Positions 46,471 to 59,608 of a stretch of 64,000 bases of DNA are shown here, in pieces; the stretch's first letter is position 1, and each line of letters begins with the position of its first letter. This DNA comes from Apodemus sylvaticus. Lineage: Eukaryota; Chordata; Mammalia; Rodentia; Muridae. Under the pieces are notes generated by a model that was not told the origin of the DNA, did no database searches, and worked only from the letters and a program-made list of their open reading frames with translations. The translations under genes and the position numbers were made by a program. The stretch is taken from positions 160,314,761 through 160,378,760 of the forward strand of contig NC_067472.1 of assembly GCF_947179515.1 (NCBI RefSeq). The letters run 5' to 3'.

Positions 46471-49400
46471 GGATGATTTTTTTAGTTCCAACCATTTGCT
46501 AAAAATTTCATGAATTCATGGTTTTTAATTGCTGAGTAGTATTCCATTGTGTAAATATTCCACATTTTCTATATCCATTCCTCCATTGAGGGACATTTGG
46601 GTTCTTTCCAGCTACCAGCTATTATAAATAGGGCTGCTATGAACATAATGGACCCTGTGTCCTTATTGCATACCGGGGAATCTTCTGGGTATATGCCCAG
46701 GAGAGGTATTTGCATTTCCCTAATGACTAACGATGTTGAACATTTCTTAAGGTGTTTCTCAGCCATATGAAATTCTTCAGGTGAAAATTTTTTGTTTAGC
46801 TCTGTACCCCAATTTTTAATAGGGTTATGTGGTTTTCTGGGGTCTAACTTCTTGAGTTCTTTGTGTATATTGGATATTAGCACTCTATGGAATGTAGGGT
46901 TGGTGAAGATCTTTTCCCAATTTGTTGATTGCACTTTTGTCCTTTTAACAGTGTCTTTTGCCTTACAGAAACATTGTAATTTTATGAAGTCCCATTTGTC
47001 AATTCTTGATCTTAGAGCATAAGTTATTGGTGTTCTGTTCAGGAACTTTTCCCCTGTGCCCATGTCGTCAAGGGTTTTCCCCAGTTTCTTTTTTTTATTA
47101 GTTTTAGTGTGTCTGGTTTTATGTGGAGATCCTTGATCCATTTGGAGTTGAGCTTAGTACAAGGAGATAAGAATGGATCAATTCTCATTCTTCTGCATGC
47201 TGACCTCCAGTTGAACCAGAACCATGTGTTGAAAAGGCTATCCTTTTTCCACTGGATGTTTTCAGCTCCTTTGTCGAAGATCAAGTGACCATAGGTGTGT
47301 GGATTCATTTCTGGATCTTCAATTCTATTCCATTGCTCCACTTACCTGTCATTGTGCCAATACCATGAAGTTTTTAACACTTTTGCTCTGTGGTATTGCT
47401 TGAGGTCTAGGATACTGATTCCCCCAGAAGTTATTTTACTGTTGAGAATAGTAGTTTTAGTCATCCTGAGTTTTTTGTTATTCCAGATGAATTTGAGAAA
47501 TGCTTTTTCTAATTCTGTGAATAACTGACTTGGGATTTTGATTGGGATTGCATTGAATCTGTATATTGCTTTTGGCAAGATGACCATTTTAACTATATTA
47601 GTCCTGCCAATCCACAAGCATGGAAGATTTTTCCATTTTCTGAGGTCTTCTTCCATTTCCTTCTTCAGAGACCTGAAGTTCTTCTCATACAGATCTTTTA
47701 TTTGTTTGGTTAAGTCACACCAAGATACTTTATATTGTTTGTCGCTATTGTGAAGGGTGTTATTTCCCTAACTTCTTTCTCAGACTGCTTATCCTTTGAG
47801 TATAGGAAGGCAACTGATTTGCTTGAGTTGATTTTATAACCAGCCACTTTACTGAAGTTGTTTATCAGCTGTAGGAGTTCTCTGGTGGAGTTTTTGGGTC
47901 ACTTAAGTATACTATCATATCATCTGCAAATAGTGATAATTTGACTTCTTCCTTTCCAATTTGTATCCTTTGACCTCCATATGTTGTCTAATTGCTCTAG
48001 CTAGGACTTCAAGAACTATATTGAAAAGATATGGAGAGAGAGGGCAGCCTTGTCTAGTCCCTGATATTAGTGGGATTGCTTTAAGTTTCTCTCCATTTAG
48101 TTTGATGTTGGCTACCAATTTGGTGTATATCGTTTTAACTATGTTTAGGTATGTACCTTGAATCCTGTTGTTTCCAAGACTTTCAGCATGAAAGGATGCT
48201 GAATTTTGTCAATTGCTTTTTCAGCATCTAATGAAATGATCATGTGGTTTTTTTCTTTGAATTTGTTTATGTAGTGGATTGCATTGATGGATTTCCCTAT
48301 ATTGAACCTACCCTGCATTCCTGGGATAAAGCCTACTTGATCATGGTGGATGATCATTTTGATGTGTTCTTGGATTTGGTTGGCAAGAATTTTATTTAGT
48401 ATTTTTTGCATCGATATTCATAAGAGAAATTGGCCTGAAGTTCTCTTTCTTTGTTGAATCTTTGTGTGGTTTTGGTATCACTGTAATCGTGGCTTCGTAG
48501 AAAGAGTTGGTTAGTGTTCTTTCTGTTTCTGTTTTGTGGAATAGTTTGAAGAGTGTTGGTGTTAGGTCTTCTTTGACGGTCTGATAGAATTCTGTACTAA
48601 AGCCATCTAGTCCTGTGCGTTTTTTGGTTGGGAGACTTTCTATGACCCCTTTTATTTCTTTAGGGTTTATGGGACTACTTAGATGATCTATTTGATTCAG
48701 ATTTAATTTTGGTGTTTGCTATCTGTCTAGGAAACTGTCCATTTCCTCTAGATTCTTCAGTAGTGTTGAGTATAGAGTTTTGTAATAGGATATGAAGATT
48801 TTTTGAATTTCCTCAGTTTCTGTTGCTCCCTTTCATTTCTAATTTCGTTAATCTGGGTACTGTCTCTGTGCCCTTTAGTTAGTCTGGCTAAGGGTTTATC
48901 TATCTTGTTGATTTTCTCAAAGAACCAGCTTTTTGATTTCTTGTATGGTTTGATTTTTTTGTTGATTCTTTGTATGGTTCTCTTTGTTTCTCCTTGATTG
49001 ATTTCAGCCCTGAGTTTGATGATTTCGTGTCTTCTACTCCTCCTGGGTAAATTAGCTTCTTTTTATTCCAGGGCTTTCAGGTGTGTCGTTAAGCTGCTAG
49101 TGTATGCTCTCTCCATTTTCTTTTTGGAGGCACTCTGGGCTATGAATTTTCTTCTTAGCACTGCTTTCATTGTGTCCCATAGATTTGGGTATGTTTTGTC
49201 TTCATTTTCATTAAATTCTAAAAAGTCTTTGTTTTCTTTCTTTTATTCTTCCTTGAACAACCTATCATTAAGCAGAGTATTGTTTAGTTTCCATGTGTAT
49301 GTGGGCTTTCTGTTGTTTATTGTTGCTATTGAAGACCACTGTTACTCCATAGTGATCTGATAGGAGGCATGGGATTAGTTCGATCTTCTTATATGTGTTG

Positions 49401-49479
49401 AGGTCTGTCTTGTGACCAATTATATGATCAATTTTGGAGAAGGTACTGAGAAAAAGGTATATTCTTTTGCTTTAGGATG

Positions 49480-49550
<71 letters not shown>

Positions 49551-50085
49551 GGATAATTGGTTCAAAGCTTTAATTTGTTTCACTGTGTCCCTGTTTAGTT
49601 TCTGTTTTCCTGATTGCTCAATTGATTGCGAGTGTTGAGTCTTGAAGACACCGACAATTATTATGTTAGGTGCAATGTGTGCTTTGAGCTTTAGTAAAGT
49701 TTCTTTTGCGAATGAGGGTGCCCTTGCATTTGGAGCATAGATATTCAGGATTGAGAGTTCTTCTTGGTTTATTTTTCTCTTGACCGGCAAGAAGTGTCCC
49801 TCAGTGTCTCTTTTGATGACTTTAGGTTGAAAGTCAATTTTATCTATTATTAGAATGTCGACTCTGGCTAGTTTCCTGAGATCAGTTGCTTGCTAAATTG
49901 TCTTCCAACCTTTTACTCTAAGGTAGTGTTTGTCTTTGACACTGAGGTGTGTTTCCTGTATGCAGCAACATGTTGGGTCCTGTTTACATATTCAGTCTGT
50001 TAGTCTATGTCTTTTTATTGTGCAATTGAATCCATTGATGTTAAGAGATATTAAGGAATAGTGATTATTACTTTTTGTCATTTTT
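46471..50085 (-). pseudogene. L1 ORF2, nearly full length but disrupted
   Basis: Read on the minus strand from about 50080. It has the endonuclease region (49790-49485 gives SILNIYAPNARAPSF), reverse transcriptase (48411-48145: MQKILNKILANQIQEHIKMI..., DAEKAIDKIQHPFMLKVLE) and the FADD motif near 47935-47925, in a different frame from the preceding piece. WNNKKLRMTKTTILNSK and DLKQYHRAKVLKTSW follow at 47500-47380, then the C-terminal part (47141-46569). A (TA)n run of about 31 units is inserted at 49486-49547. About 240 bp of C-terminal coding is deleted near 46707 (TATGCCCAGG joined to AGAGGTATTTGCATTTCCC). Several frameshifts make it non-functional. Confidence 0.9.
49486..49547. repeat. 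(TA)n microsatellite inside L1 ORF2
   Basis: About 31 TA units in the endonuclease-coding part of the minus-strand L1. The frame next to it therefore ends in YIYIYI. Confidence 0.97.
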
Positions 50086-50141
50086 GATGTTATTTTTTAT
50101 ATTTGATTTGTTATCTTCTTCTTGGTTTGATGAAAGAAGGT

Positions 50142-51479
50142 TACTATCTTGCTTTTTACAGGGTGAAATTTCCTTCCTTGTATTGGTGTTTTCCTCCTAT
50201 TATCTATCTTCTGTAGGGCTGGGTTTGTGGAAAGATATTGGGTAAACTTGATTTTGTCATGGAATATCTTGGTTTCCCCATCTATGGGATAGAGAGTTTA
50301 GCTGGGTATAATAGTTTTGGCTAGCATTTGTGTTCTCTTAGGGTTTGCATGAGATCTTCCCAGGATCTTCTGGCTTTCATAGTCTCTAGTGAGAATTCTG
50401 GTGTGATTCTGATAGGTCTTCCTTTATATGTTACTTGGCCTTTTATCTTACTATCTTTAAGATTCTTCCTTTGTTTAGTACATTTGGGGTTTTGATTATT
50501 ATGTGACAGGAGGTATTTCTGTTCTGGTCCAATCTGTTTGGCATTCTGTAGGTTTCTTATATATTCATGGGCATCTCTCTCTTTAGGTTAGGGAAGTTTT
50601 CTTGATAAAAATAAATAAATTAATTAAAATAAATAAATTCATAATAAATTAATTAAATTAAATAAAATAAATAAAATAATTTTCTTGATAAAAATAAATA
50701 AATAAATAAAACCTAATTTTATTGAAGATATTTGCTGGCTCTTTAAGTTGTAAATCTTCACTCGCCTCCATGCCTACAATCCTTAGGTTTGGCCTTCTCA
50801 TTGTGTACTGGATTTCCTGGATGTTTTGGGTTACAAGGTTTTTACATTTTGCATTATCTTTGACTGTTGAGTCCATGGTTTCTATGGTATCTTCAGAATC
50901 TGAGATTCTTTCTTCTATCTCTTGTATTCTATTGTTGATATTTGCAGGTATGGCCCCTAATTTCTTCCCAAGATTTTCTATCTCCAAAGTTGTCTCCCTT
51001 TGTGATTTCTTAGTTGTTTCTACTTCTGTTTTCAAATCCTGGATGGTTTTTCTCAGTTCCTTCACTTGCTTGTTTGTGTTTTTCTGTAATTCTTTAAGAG
51101 ATATTTGTGTTTCCTCTTTCATGACCTCTGCCTGTTGACCCAAGTTCTCCTGTATTTCTTTAAGTGATTTTTGCATCTCCTCCTTATTGGCTTCAACCTT
51201 TTGACTCATGTTCTCCTGAATTTTTTTAAATGATTTTTGTGTTTCCCTTGTAAGGGCTTCTAATTTTTGATCCATTTTCTCCTGTATTTCTTTAAGAGAT
51301 TTATTTATGTCCTTCTTGTGTTCCTCTAACAGCATTATGACCAGTGATTTTAAATTCAAATCTTGTTTTTCTGGTGTGTTGGGATATCCTTGACTTGCTG
51401 TTGTTGGAGAACTGGGTTCAGATGCTACCATATTATCTTGATTTTTGTTGGTAAGTTTCCTACGTTCACCTTTTGCCAT
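50142..51479 (-). pseudogene. L1 ORF1, long open part with AT-rich interruption
   Basis: Opens at 51479 with MAKGERRKLTNKNQDN and stays open for 273 codons. Residues 17-45 are the SEP-SPT-type N-terminus, and about 45-170 a long coiled coil. Within it four blocks start at residues 60, 82, 104 and 126 (KSLKEIQE, KSFKKIQE, KSLKEIQE, ISLKELQK), an exact 22-residue period. Residues 175-250 begin the RNA-binding domain (NNRIQEIEERISDSEDTIET, MRRPNLRIVGMEASEDL). Near residue 255, at 50700, it runs into an A/T-rich insertion (50596-50715). The rest of the C-terminal domain follows in pieces to about 50142. ORF1p normally trimerises and binds L1 RNA. This copy lacks an unbroken C-terminal domain. Confidence 0.88.
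50596..50715. repeat. AAAT/TTAA-rich insertion in L1 ORF1 with duplicated flank
   Basis: TTTTCTTGATAAAAATAAAT occurs at both ends, near 50597 and 50680, around about 60 bases of AATAAA/TTAATTA units. This looks like a tandem or replication-slippage expansion that duplicated its flank. Confidence 0.85.
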
Positions 51480-51905
51480 TTGCTTATCTTTGGTGTTTGT
51501 CCTGTTGTCACTGGCTGGTGCTTGAACCTCCTCTGAGCCTGTAAGGCTATTTCTGCACCACTGGATGACTGTGTTTCTCCTATGACAGATTGCTGATGTG
51601 CTGCCCTCCTCTTGGGTGCTGTTGGAGCCCTGGTATGTCCTGCCACAAGCAATGTTATACTTGGGTTGTCTCTGTGGACTGAACCTGGTGTTGCCTCTCT
51701 GCTCTGTCAGGGATCAATGATGGCAGCGGAGATCCCACAGGGCACAGGACCCATGCCTGACTGGCACACAGATGAACTGCTGCTCTGCCCAGGTCCTGGG
51801 TGTAGGTGGCAGCCAGCAGCTCGGTGGTCTGCTTTCCCAGAGGTCTTAGACTTGTGATAACTCAGTACCTGGGGTTGCCTGTCTTGTCTAACTGGGCTCT
51901 GCCTT
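51480..51905 (-). promoter_or_regulatory. L1 5'UTR, minus strand
   Basis: Relatively GC-rich, directly upstream of the ORF1 start at 51479. Contains CAAGCAATGTTATACTTGGG, also present in the L1 remnant at 37970, and CTGCTGCTCTGCCCAGGTCC. The outer boundary near 51905 is judged from the change to AT-rich sequence. No target-site duplication was identified. Confidence 0.7.
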
Positions 51906-53061
51906 ATTTCTTTATTTTGTGTATGACTAGATTCTGTAAAATAATTCAAAGGAGAAACCACAGATCTGTGTTGGGAAATAATATGTATGTATGTACAAAA
52001 AATTTATACATGTATATGTATTTCTTATTTGTGTTCAAATAAGGAAAATCATATTATTTATCAATTTTCATAATAAAGTTTATTATATACCATGTTACAA
52101 ATACATGCCCTGTTAATTCTGTGCAAATGCAAACTTTCTCTATTTTAAACTTCATGTAGATGTATAAGTTACAAACTAAATTAACATTTATGTTATCTTT
52201 TAAAGCAGCTAGAATAACAGACTTAATGTATTTTCTTGCCATTTTCTTCCTAAAATCCATAAAACACAGCATCATTATAATGCATGGAAGTGCAAACTGT
52301 CATCTGCATTCTTCCTTGACTTGATATACTTTACAGATGTAAGAAGCCATTGGAATCACAATAGTTCAGACATAAAAATCTCTCCTACCATACTTTGCAT
52401 GAATTTTGACACATAAAATTTAAATTGAAGCACATGCAATAAGTCACTTTGTATAAAGGAGCACCTATTGCTCATTTGTCTGCAGACAAAGCTGAGCAAT
52501 ATATTTTACTGCAAACCATGCTCAAGATACTGGTATAAAAATAAGATATACCCTCTGAGGATTTGCAGTAGTGAGGTATAAATGTTTCTGTATATACTTA
52601 CAGCAAATTTCAGCATAAATGTTTAATCATTTTAATCAAATACAAAGCTTGCTTCCATAGTTCTCAATTAATATCCACATGTTTTCTGTGAGTAGAATAG
52701 AGACCATCTTCTAGCATAAATCCTGGAACTTGAAAACTGGGAACAAGATACTCAAAAATAATTAAGTAAAACTCATAACTTAAAAAAAACTTGGAAATTG
52801 CTTGGAAAACAGTGCAAAATTAGCATTTTCAGTATTTTAGCTAGGTAGGCTTCTCAACCTGTTAATATCTATAGAATCTTAGCTCTGTAGGAAAGAAAAG
52901 GCCCTATCTGATATATCACCTAAAACATCCATTTCAGTTTTTGTATATGTTAAACATAGTAAGTATAACTTTATAACTGAAGAGAGTGGAAAAATGTTAA
53001 AAATTTATTCTATTGCAATTTATTTCTCTCCATTGCATTGAAAAATGCTAGAAGGAAGAAG
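51906..53061. other. Unassigned AT-rich sequence
   Basis: No gene or repeat recognised. Confidence 0.5.
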
Positions 53062-54256
53062 GGATAATATCCAATATATACAAAGACCTCAAGATGTTAG
53101 ACTCCAGAGAACCGATCAGCCTATTTATAATGGAGTACAGAGCTAAACAAATAATTCTCAACTGAGGAATACCAAATGGTTGAGAATCACCTAAAATGTG
53201 TTCAACATCCTTAATCATCAGGGAAATGAAAATCTAGACAACCCTGGGATTCTACCTCACACCAGTCATAATGGCTAAGATCAAAAACTCAGGGGACAGC
53301 AGATGCTGGTGAGCATGTGGAAAAAGAGGAATACTTCTCCATTGCTGGTGGAATTGCAAGCTGGTAAAACCACTCTGGCAATCAGGTTGGCAGTTTCTCA
53401 GAAAATTAGACATAGTACAGCATGAGGACCCAGATATATTGTTCACAGGCATATACTCAGAAGATGCTCCAACATGTAATAAGGACACATGCTCCACTAC
53501 TGTTCGTAGCAGCCTTATTTGTAATAGCTAGAAACTGGAAAGAACCCAGATGTCTCTCAATAAAGGAATGGATACAGAAAATGTGCTATATTTATACAAT
53601 GGAGTACTATTCAGCTATTAAAAACAATGAATTCATGAAATTCTTACGCAAATGGATGGAGCTAGAAAATATCAACCTGAGTGAGGTAACCCAATCACAC
53701 ACAAAAACAAAAACAAAAACAAAAACCATAGAGTATGCACTTGCTGAAAAGTGGCTGTTAGTCTGAAAACTTGGAAATCCAAAGATACAGCTCGAAGACC
53801 ACATGAAACTCAAGAAGAAGGAAGACCAAAGTGTGAATACTTTTATCTTTATTGATAGTGGATCAAAATACACATGACTCACAGCTAACCGATAGAGTGA
53901 ACAAAGGATCCCCAATGGGTAAGTTAGAGAAAGGACCCAAGAGCTGAAGAGGTTTGTAACCCCACTGGAAGAACCAATGTACCAAGTAGTACCCCAGAGC
54001 TCCCAAGGACTAAACCATCAACCAAAGAGTACACATGGAGGGACCTACATATGTAGCAGAGGATGGTCATTTCAGACATCAGTGAGAGGATAGGTTATTG
54101 GTCCTATGAAGGCTGGACACTCCAGTGTAGGGGAATGCCGGGTAAGGAAAGTGGGGAAGGGGTGCTGTTCAGCATGGGGTGGAATGGTTCAGAAGGTTTT
54201 CAGAGGGGGTAACGAGGAAATGGAATACCATTTGAAATGCAAATAAAACAAATATC
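53062..54256 (+). mobile_element. 5'-truncated L1, plus strand
   Basis: Starts in the ORF2 C-terminal region (GGGATAATATCCAATATATA, AGTTAGACTCC-type segment). It passes CAGGGGACAGCAGATGCTGG and the ORF2 end (frame 53422-53766, with YTMEYYSAIKNNEFMKFLRK), then a (CAAAAA)n patch at 53701-53726. The 3'UTR (AAGAGCTGAAGAGGTTTGTA, CCAAAGAGTACACATGGAGG) ends with AATGCAAATAAAACAAATAT and a short A-rich tail. A convincing target-site duplication is not seen. Confidence 0.9.
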
Positions 54257-57180
54257 TAATAAAAATGGAATTAGAAAAAATGAAAGATAGAAGAATGTAC
54301 TTCTAATACTGAAAGTGATCACTTTTGGTTCCCTGTGATTTAGAAGATTTTCTTTTTCTCTCTTGTACTCTTCAACTCTACACACAGTCCTTGCACACTC
54401 AGGTTATATACACAGGTGATTGCCACTTAGTCATAAGTACTACCTAGGAAATTAAATGTGAGGCAGTATTTGTGGTAGCATCATAGAGAACATCAATTTC
54501 ACCCTGCAACGCACAACATGTTAAACACTAAATATATTTATATGAAAATATGATATATTCAATCACCAATTGCTTCTATAGCTATAGTAAATTAAAGAAA
54601 GACGAACACAAGATTCATAAGAACAGTGTTCTCATTACCCTCACATGACTATTTAATTTGTACATGTAGTTTTGTAAATAAAGAAATACTATGAGTTAAT
54701 AATGCAATGCATCATATAAAAGCACGAGTGAGAAACATTGAGGCTAATTCCTGTGCATTATGCATATCCATGGTTTATAAGGTGTGAACCACAGCAGATA
54801 TGCACAGATACCAAACATTGTCACAAGTCTATTTTTCTCCATTCATTGCACAAAGACATCAGTCAACTGTAGAAATTTTCAGTTTCATTATCCTCTAATC
54901 ATTAGATTCTCATGGGACTAAATACCTTATATATGCTCTCTGTGATTGACTATTTCTTCTCTCCCTCTCCTTTCCTCCTTTCTTTCCCCTTTGCTTTCAT
55001 TTCTTTCGATGTGTCTATACTTGATACATATATAATGAATCTAAATCACAGTGTTTTGATAGCTAATTCAATAGAGTGAATGGAAATATTTAGACATATA
55101 ATTACAGGCAGTTCCGATGGAGCTGGGATGCTGCAGTGAACATCTGTGAGATCCACCCACATACACCCAACTAAGGCTTCAATTCTGCTTTTTGAGACAG
55201 AAATATGAATTTATCAATGTTATTCTGAGACTATAGAGATGGGACAAGCATTGTATAGGGCTTTAAATAGCACCTGCTGAGTAATGAGTACTCAGGGAAT
55301 GATACTACTAAGAAATGCAGACCCTGAAATCATAACATGAGAAAACACAACTTGCATTGCATGCTGTGCAAAAACAAACATGATGGAGGAGGAACATTTG
55401 TTTTCTGTAATTGGAATGTGCTCAGTGACTCACTGGTGGATTTGCTTGGACAAAATGTCTGCATAAAGTGTCAGGTTAATCCACATGTAGCTGTGCATAC
55501 AGAGAAATAAGTTAGATCATTTCTGTCTTCCCTATTTCTATATTCATGTTCATTGTATAGATGCATAGACCTGCAACATCCACAACTGAATTAATCCCAT
55601 TATGATAGTTACTTCTACATACTACACTGACTAGATTCAAGAAATCACAATCAGACATGTTTCTGAAAATGTATCCTAAGAGATTTTGAACTCTCATCAG
55701 TAGTCTTGGTTCTTGAATATTCTTTCCATTGTGGATAAACACTATCTCATTGTTTGAGGCCCTAGATGGAAACAGGTGGAGGAAGGAGAGAGACTTCATC
55801 TGTTACTTCATGACTTCCTACTTTAACTTGGACATCACTGCCCTCTTCCACTTAAATTGCAATTTATGTAATTGGTTTTCCCAATTCACTAATGTGCAAT
55901 CCAGGCCAGAATTATACCAGCAGCTATTCTGAATTGATGGATTTCAGATAGACAGCTGTACCACCGAGTGAACAAATTCAGATAAAATAATTCTCTTTAA
56001 TCATATACTCTTCCTGAGTCAGATGTATTCAGTTTTCTAAAGAGGGAGAAAGAAGATGAAATGTACATTGTGTGTGCACAAATATATAAATGCATATGTC
56101 TATATGCCTATGACTAATGGATTCTTACTTAAAAATCTTGTTCAGTTTCAGCATTTGTGAATGTCGGCTTTGATATACCCAAATAGGATATCTAATGATG
56201 TGAAATAAACTTACAAACTTTCGGTGTCTACATACACTGTTGCTATGAACTAGAGTAAAATTGGAAATATAGCTCTGGAGAAATAGGTGCTCTACAGCCT
56301 AAAAACGTACTATACAGGGGACAGCTCCCAGTCACTTTGTATTTTTTACTTGACAGTGCTACAGTCCTGCTTATAAGTAATAATGGACTTTGGGTAATTA
56401 CAGGTATAGTATCAGACTGTACTCATAATGAGGTAAAAGTGTAATAAATACCAAAGAATATGACTCAAAAGAGCACAAACTTAATTTCTATCCATGATCA
56501 GACTATTTGAATAATGAACGTGTTAAAGTTATGAACATAAAGAACAGACTCTTAATTCTTTTCCTCTAAAAATTTGTTCCTTTATAAGAGAGATAAATGA
56601 AAAACACACATTGTTTTAATATTGTGGCATATATTGAACAGAAATAATGCAAAGAGGAAATTGTCTCCAAATTTTTTAATTGATAGCTCTTAAAATAATT
56701 TCTTTTCAGAGAAGTAATGGAGAAGGTTAACCTCCATCTAAGGAAGTGAGGCATTATATGACCATAAATCTTCTCTTTAACCATGGCTAATAGAATGAAT
56801 AATACAAAGCGATATGAAAGAAATTGTCTGTATTAACAGATGATATTAATTACTGTCCCATTTAAGATAGATTTGAAAATAACAAATACTTCTAAAATAC
56901 TGAATTTTCATGGTTTGATACTAATCAGGAGGAAGTGGTGGTTGCTCTCAGCTGCATTTCTGTGTCTCATGATTAGTCTCTGGGTCACTGTATCCAGGAA
57001 GTCATCTTCTTCCCACATTGTCCACACTCCTTCCTTGGTTTTCTTCCAGATCATCAGCTTCTTTCTCTGAAGTCCCTCATCCCTCTTCTCATCTGTTCTC
57101 ATGCTTGAACTCTTCTTTCGCATCATTCTTTCTAAGGAAACTCTCCAGAATGTTACACCACACGTACACAGACACATCCT
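54257..57180. other. Unassigned AT-rich sequence
   Basis: About 2.9 kb with no recognised gene. Frames such as 55799-55512 (95 codons, minus) and 57177-56908 (89 codons, minus) have no familiar motif and no supporting context. Confidence 0.4.
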
Positions 57181-57242
57181 ACCATTGCCACCACCACCTT
57201 AAGCACCACCACAATCACCACCATCACCACCCTCACAATTAC
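57181..57242. repeat. (CAC/CAT)n trinucleotide repeat, degenerate
   Basis: CAC, ATC and AAC triplets with interruptions (CCACCACC, ATCACCACC). A frame through it reads HHHHH-rich and is not a gene. Confidence 0.9.
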
Positions 57243-57808
57243 CAACTCTTTCTAAATCTCTCTCTCATCCAGTTTAATCTATTTTGAATATACAAACATA
57301 AAAACACAATCACACAAAACAAAAATCTTTTGATATAACCACTTAAGCACTATTTGAATTTCAGAAAAATGGGATCATATACAGCAAAATTTTAATAATT
57401 AGTACTATGTCAATTTATTGATCCATTACTGAGGTGTGAATTCTAATTCTTTTATATAAAACAGACCTCAAGTTTAACTTAATTTCAATTTTTTCTGATT
57501 TGAAAGGTCACATGTAACAATCCTATAAAATGTTTTCTTTAGCAATGTTACTTAACCTGGATATGATTAACCCAAAGGGCTTACCAAATGTCTTTAAGCA
57601 GGTGTCTCTCAGTTGACATGGATTCTAGTCTGTATTTGTAGCACATGGTTTGTAGAACAAATATTCTAATCTTGTAAAATATTTCCTTTCTATCAAGAAT
57701 AAGCAGGAAAACATCCAGAAATAAAAATTCAATTATGAATGATTATATTAGATTTTTTGTATATTTCATATTTAATATGTGAAATATTATTGTGCTTACA
57801 TTCTTTAA
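57243..57808. other. Unassigned sequence
   Basis: No gene or repeat recognised. Confidence 0.5.
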
Positions 57809-58018
57809 AGGTTTAATTTTATTTTGTGTGATGTGAGTATATTGTGTGCATGTGAGCCTGTGTGTGTGTGTATTTTTGTGTATATACTTGTATTCATGTG
57901 CCCAAAGTGACCTAAAGACAGCATTACATACCCTTGAATTAGAATTGTTGCTGTAAGCCAACATATGTGGGTGTTGAGAATTGAACACTGGTCCTCTACA
58001 ACTCTCCACAAGACTACA
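57809..58018 (-). repeat. B3-class SINE, minus strand
   Basis: TTTTATTTTGTGTGATGTGA tail, GTGTGCATGTGAGCCTGTG, CAAAGTGACCTAAAGACAGC, ACATATGTGGGTGTTGAGAA and TTGAACACTGGTCCTCTACA follow B3 order; the head is partly lost. Confidence 0.7.
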
Positions 58019-59608
58019 CTGTTCTTGATGTTTTAATTTCTGTTCTAAATCTTCAGTCCCTAGTGATTTCTTAACTTACCTTTCCACATACATTGCTCAA
58101 AGTGACTCAAGTTGGGAGACCTGTCAAAAGAGCAACGTTAAACTGATTCTGTGATGGTTGTATATTAGAGGAGTCATAGTTTAGTTCTTCTGTGAGGAGA
58201 GTGTTGAACCACGTTGTCATGGAAATAGACTCTAGTAATGAACTAGTTGAGTGTCTCAAAAGTACTTCATTCATCAACATAGTTTCATAATTGTGCAACA
58301 AACAGAAATTTCAGTGGTTGTATTTTTGGGGGAATGAATTATATTTCATTATCTACAAAATTATTATAAGCTGAATGTTGTAACTTGAGCCAACACTGTT
58401 GGACCACACTCTGAGCACTGGTGCAGGGGAGGCGCTGACTTCAATATGTGTACAAAAGGAACCAGGATGAGTATCCTAACAGCAGAATTACAGTTTTAGA
58501 AATATTCTAGGTCCTTAGATAGTGATATTTGTTTATACTGGTTTAGGTACTATGTTTCCTTTTCAATTCAGACATTTAACCTATATAAATATGTGTCATA
58601 TAAAATATGTGTTAATTACTATACACAATAATTAGTTATATATTATAATATATATTATATGGTGACATATGTGATATATATAAAACATAGTCTCCCGGAA
58701 AGAATCAGCATTTCACATCATGGGTACAGAATTATTTCTGCAAAGCAGCAAACCACCAAGGAAGTTCTCAGACAAGAGCAAGATCCAAGAAATTAATAGG
58801 AAATCTTTGATTCAAATATTGTAAGACATAAATATTTTTAGTATCAGCATTCAGCAACCAAAGTACGTATTACACCTTTTGATATATTACCATTGCTGTG
58901 ATCAGAAAAATCACTTAATCTAAGCATTTTACTCTCAATTACATTATGTATTAGGGAAAGAACAAAGACTCTTCATTTTATTTGCCAAATAGGAAGAATC
59001 CATCTCTCAGATTCCAGAATTGTCATGTGATGCTTCTGATGAGCACTGATCTCTGCTATGGGGAATGTGTGTAAAGGTGCTTTAGTCCTTCTGGTTTCTC
59101 AGAACAGTGTGATGACATCATTTACTGCATTTTCTTGAATCACTGTCAGTTCCGAAGGATTCATAAAGACGGCTGAGCTCACAGAGAAGAGGACAGATGT
59201 GTCACCACGTGGACACCTCACTGTGTTCAGACCACACCTCACTGTGTTCAGATTCTCCATAGAGGAATTCAAAGATTTTCATCTTTAGGCTTTAATTTAT
59301 CCTTACATCATGTTATTTTGAAACAAAAGACATTTGGGGAGAATCGACAAAGATGTCTGCATATTGGTAGATATTAGATAGATTTATTTTAAAACTCCTG
59401 GTAGTTTCACATACACAATTCTCTTTAATGATTTAAAAGCACTGAAGAAAATGAAAACACCAATTCATTTAATATGAATTGCTTTCTGACTGTTTTGTAA
59501 AAATCTATATATAGTTTCATAGAGGAAAATTTTAAAGCTTCTAAGTATGTATTAAGCTATTTTAATATAAAAAATGATGCTCCAGCATCTGTTGATCTTT
59601 TAACAAAA
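58019..59608. other. Unassigned AT-rich sequence
   Basis: Includes a TA-rich patch at 58640-58685 and a short direct duplication at 59211-59252 (CACCTCACTGTGTTCAGA twice, 23 bp apart). No gene is recognised. Confidence 0.45.

Noticed and set aside
53041..54310. Target-site duplication for the L1 at 53062-54256 (AAATGCTAGAAGGAAGAA versus AAATGAAAGATAGAAGAA)
   Set aside because: The match is only partial and lies in purine-rich sequence, so it could be coincidence.
55512..55799. 95-codon minus-strand frame
   Set aside because: No motif, no family recognised and no neighbour; the length is within chance expectation for this much sequence.
56908..57177. 89-codon minus-strand frame rich in Lys/Arg
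   Set aside because: No recognised domain and near a trinucleotide repeat; probably chance.
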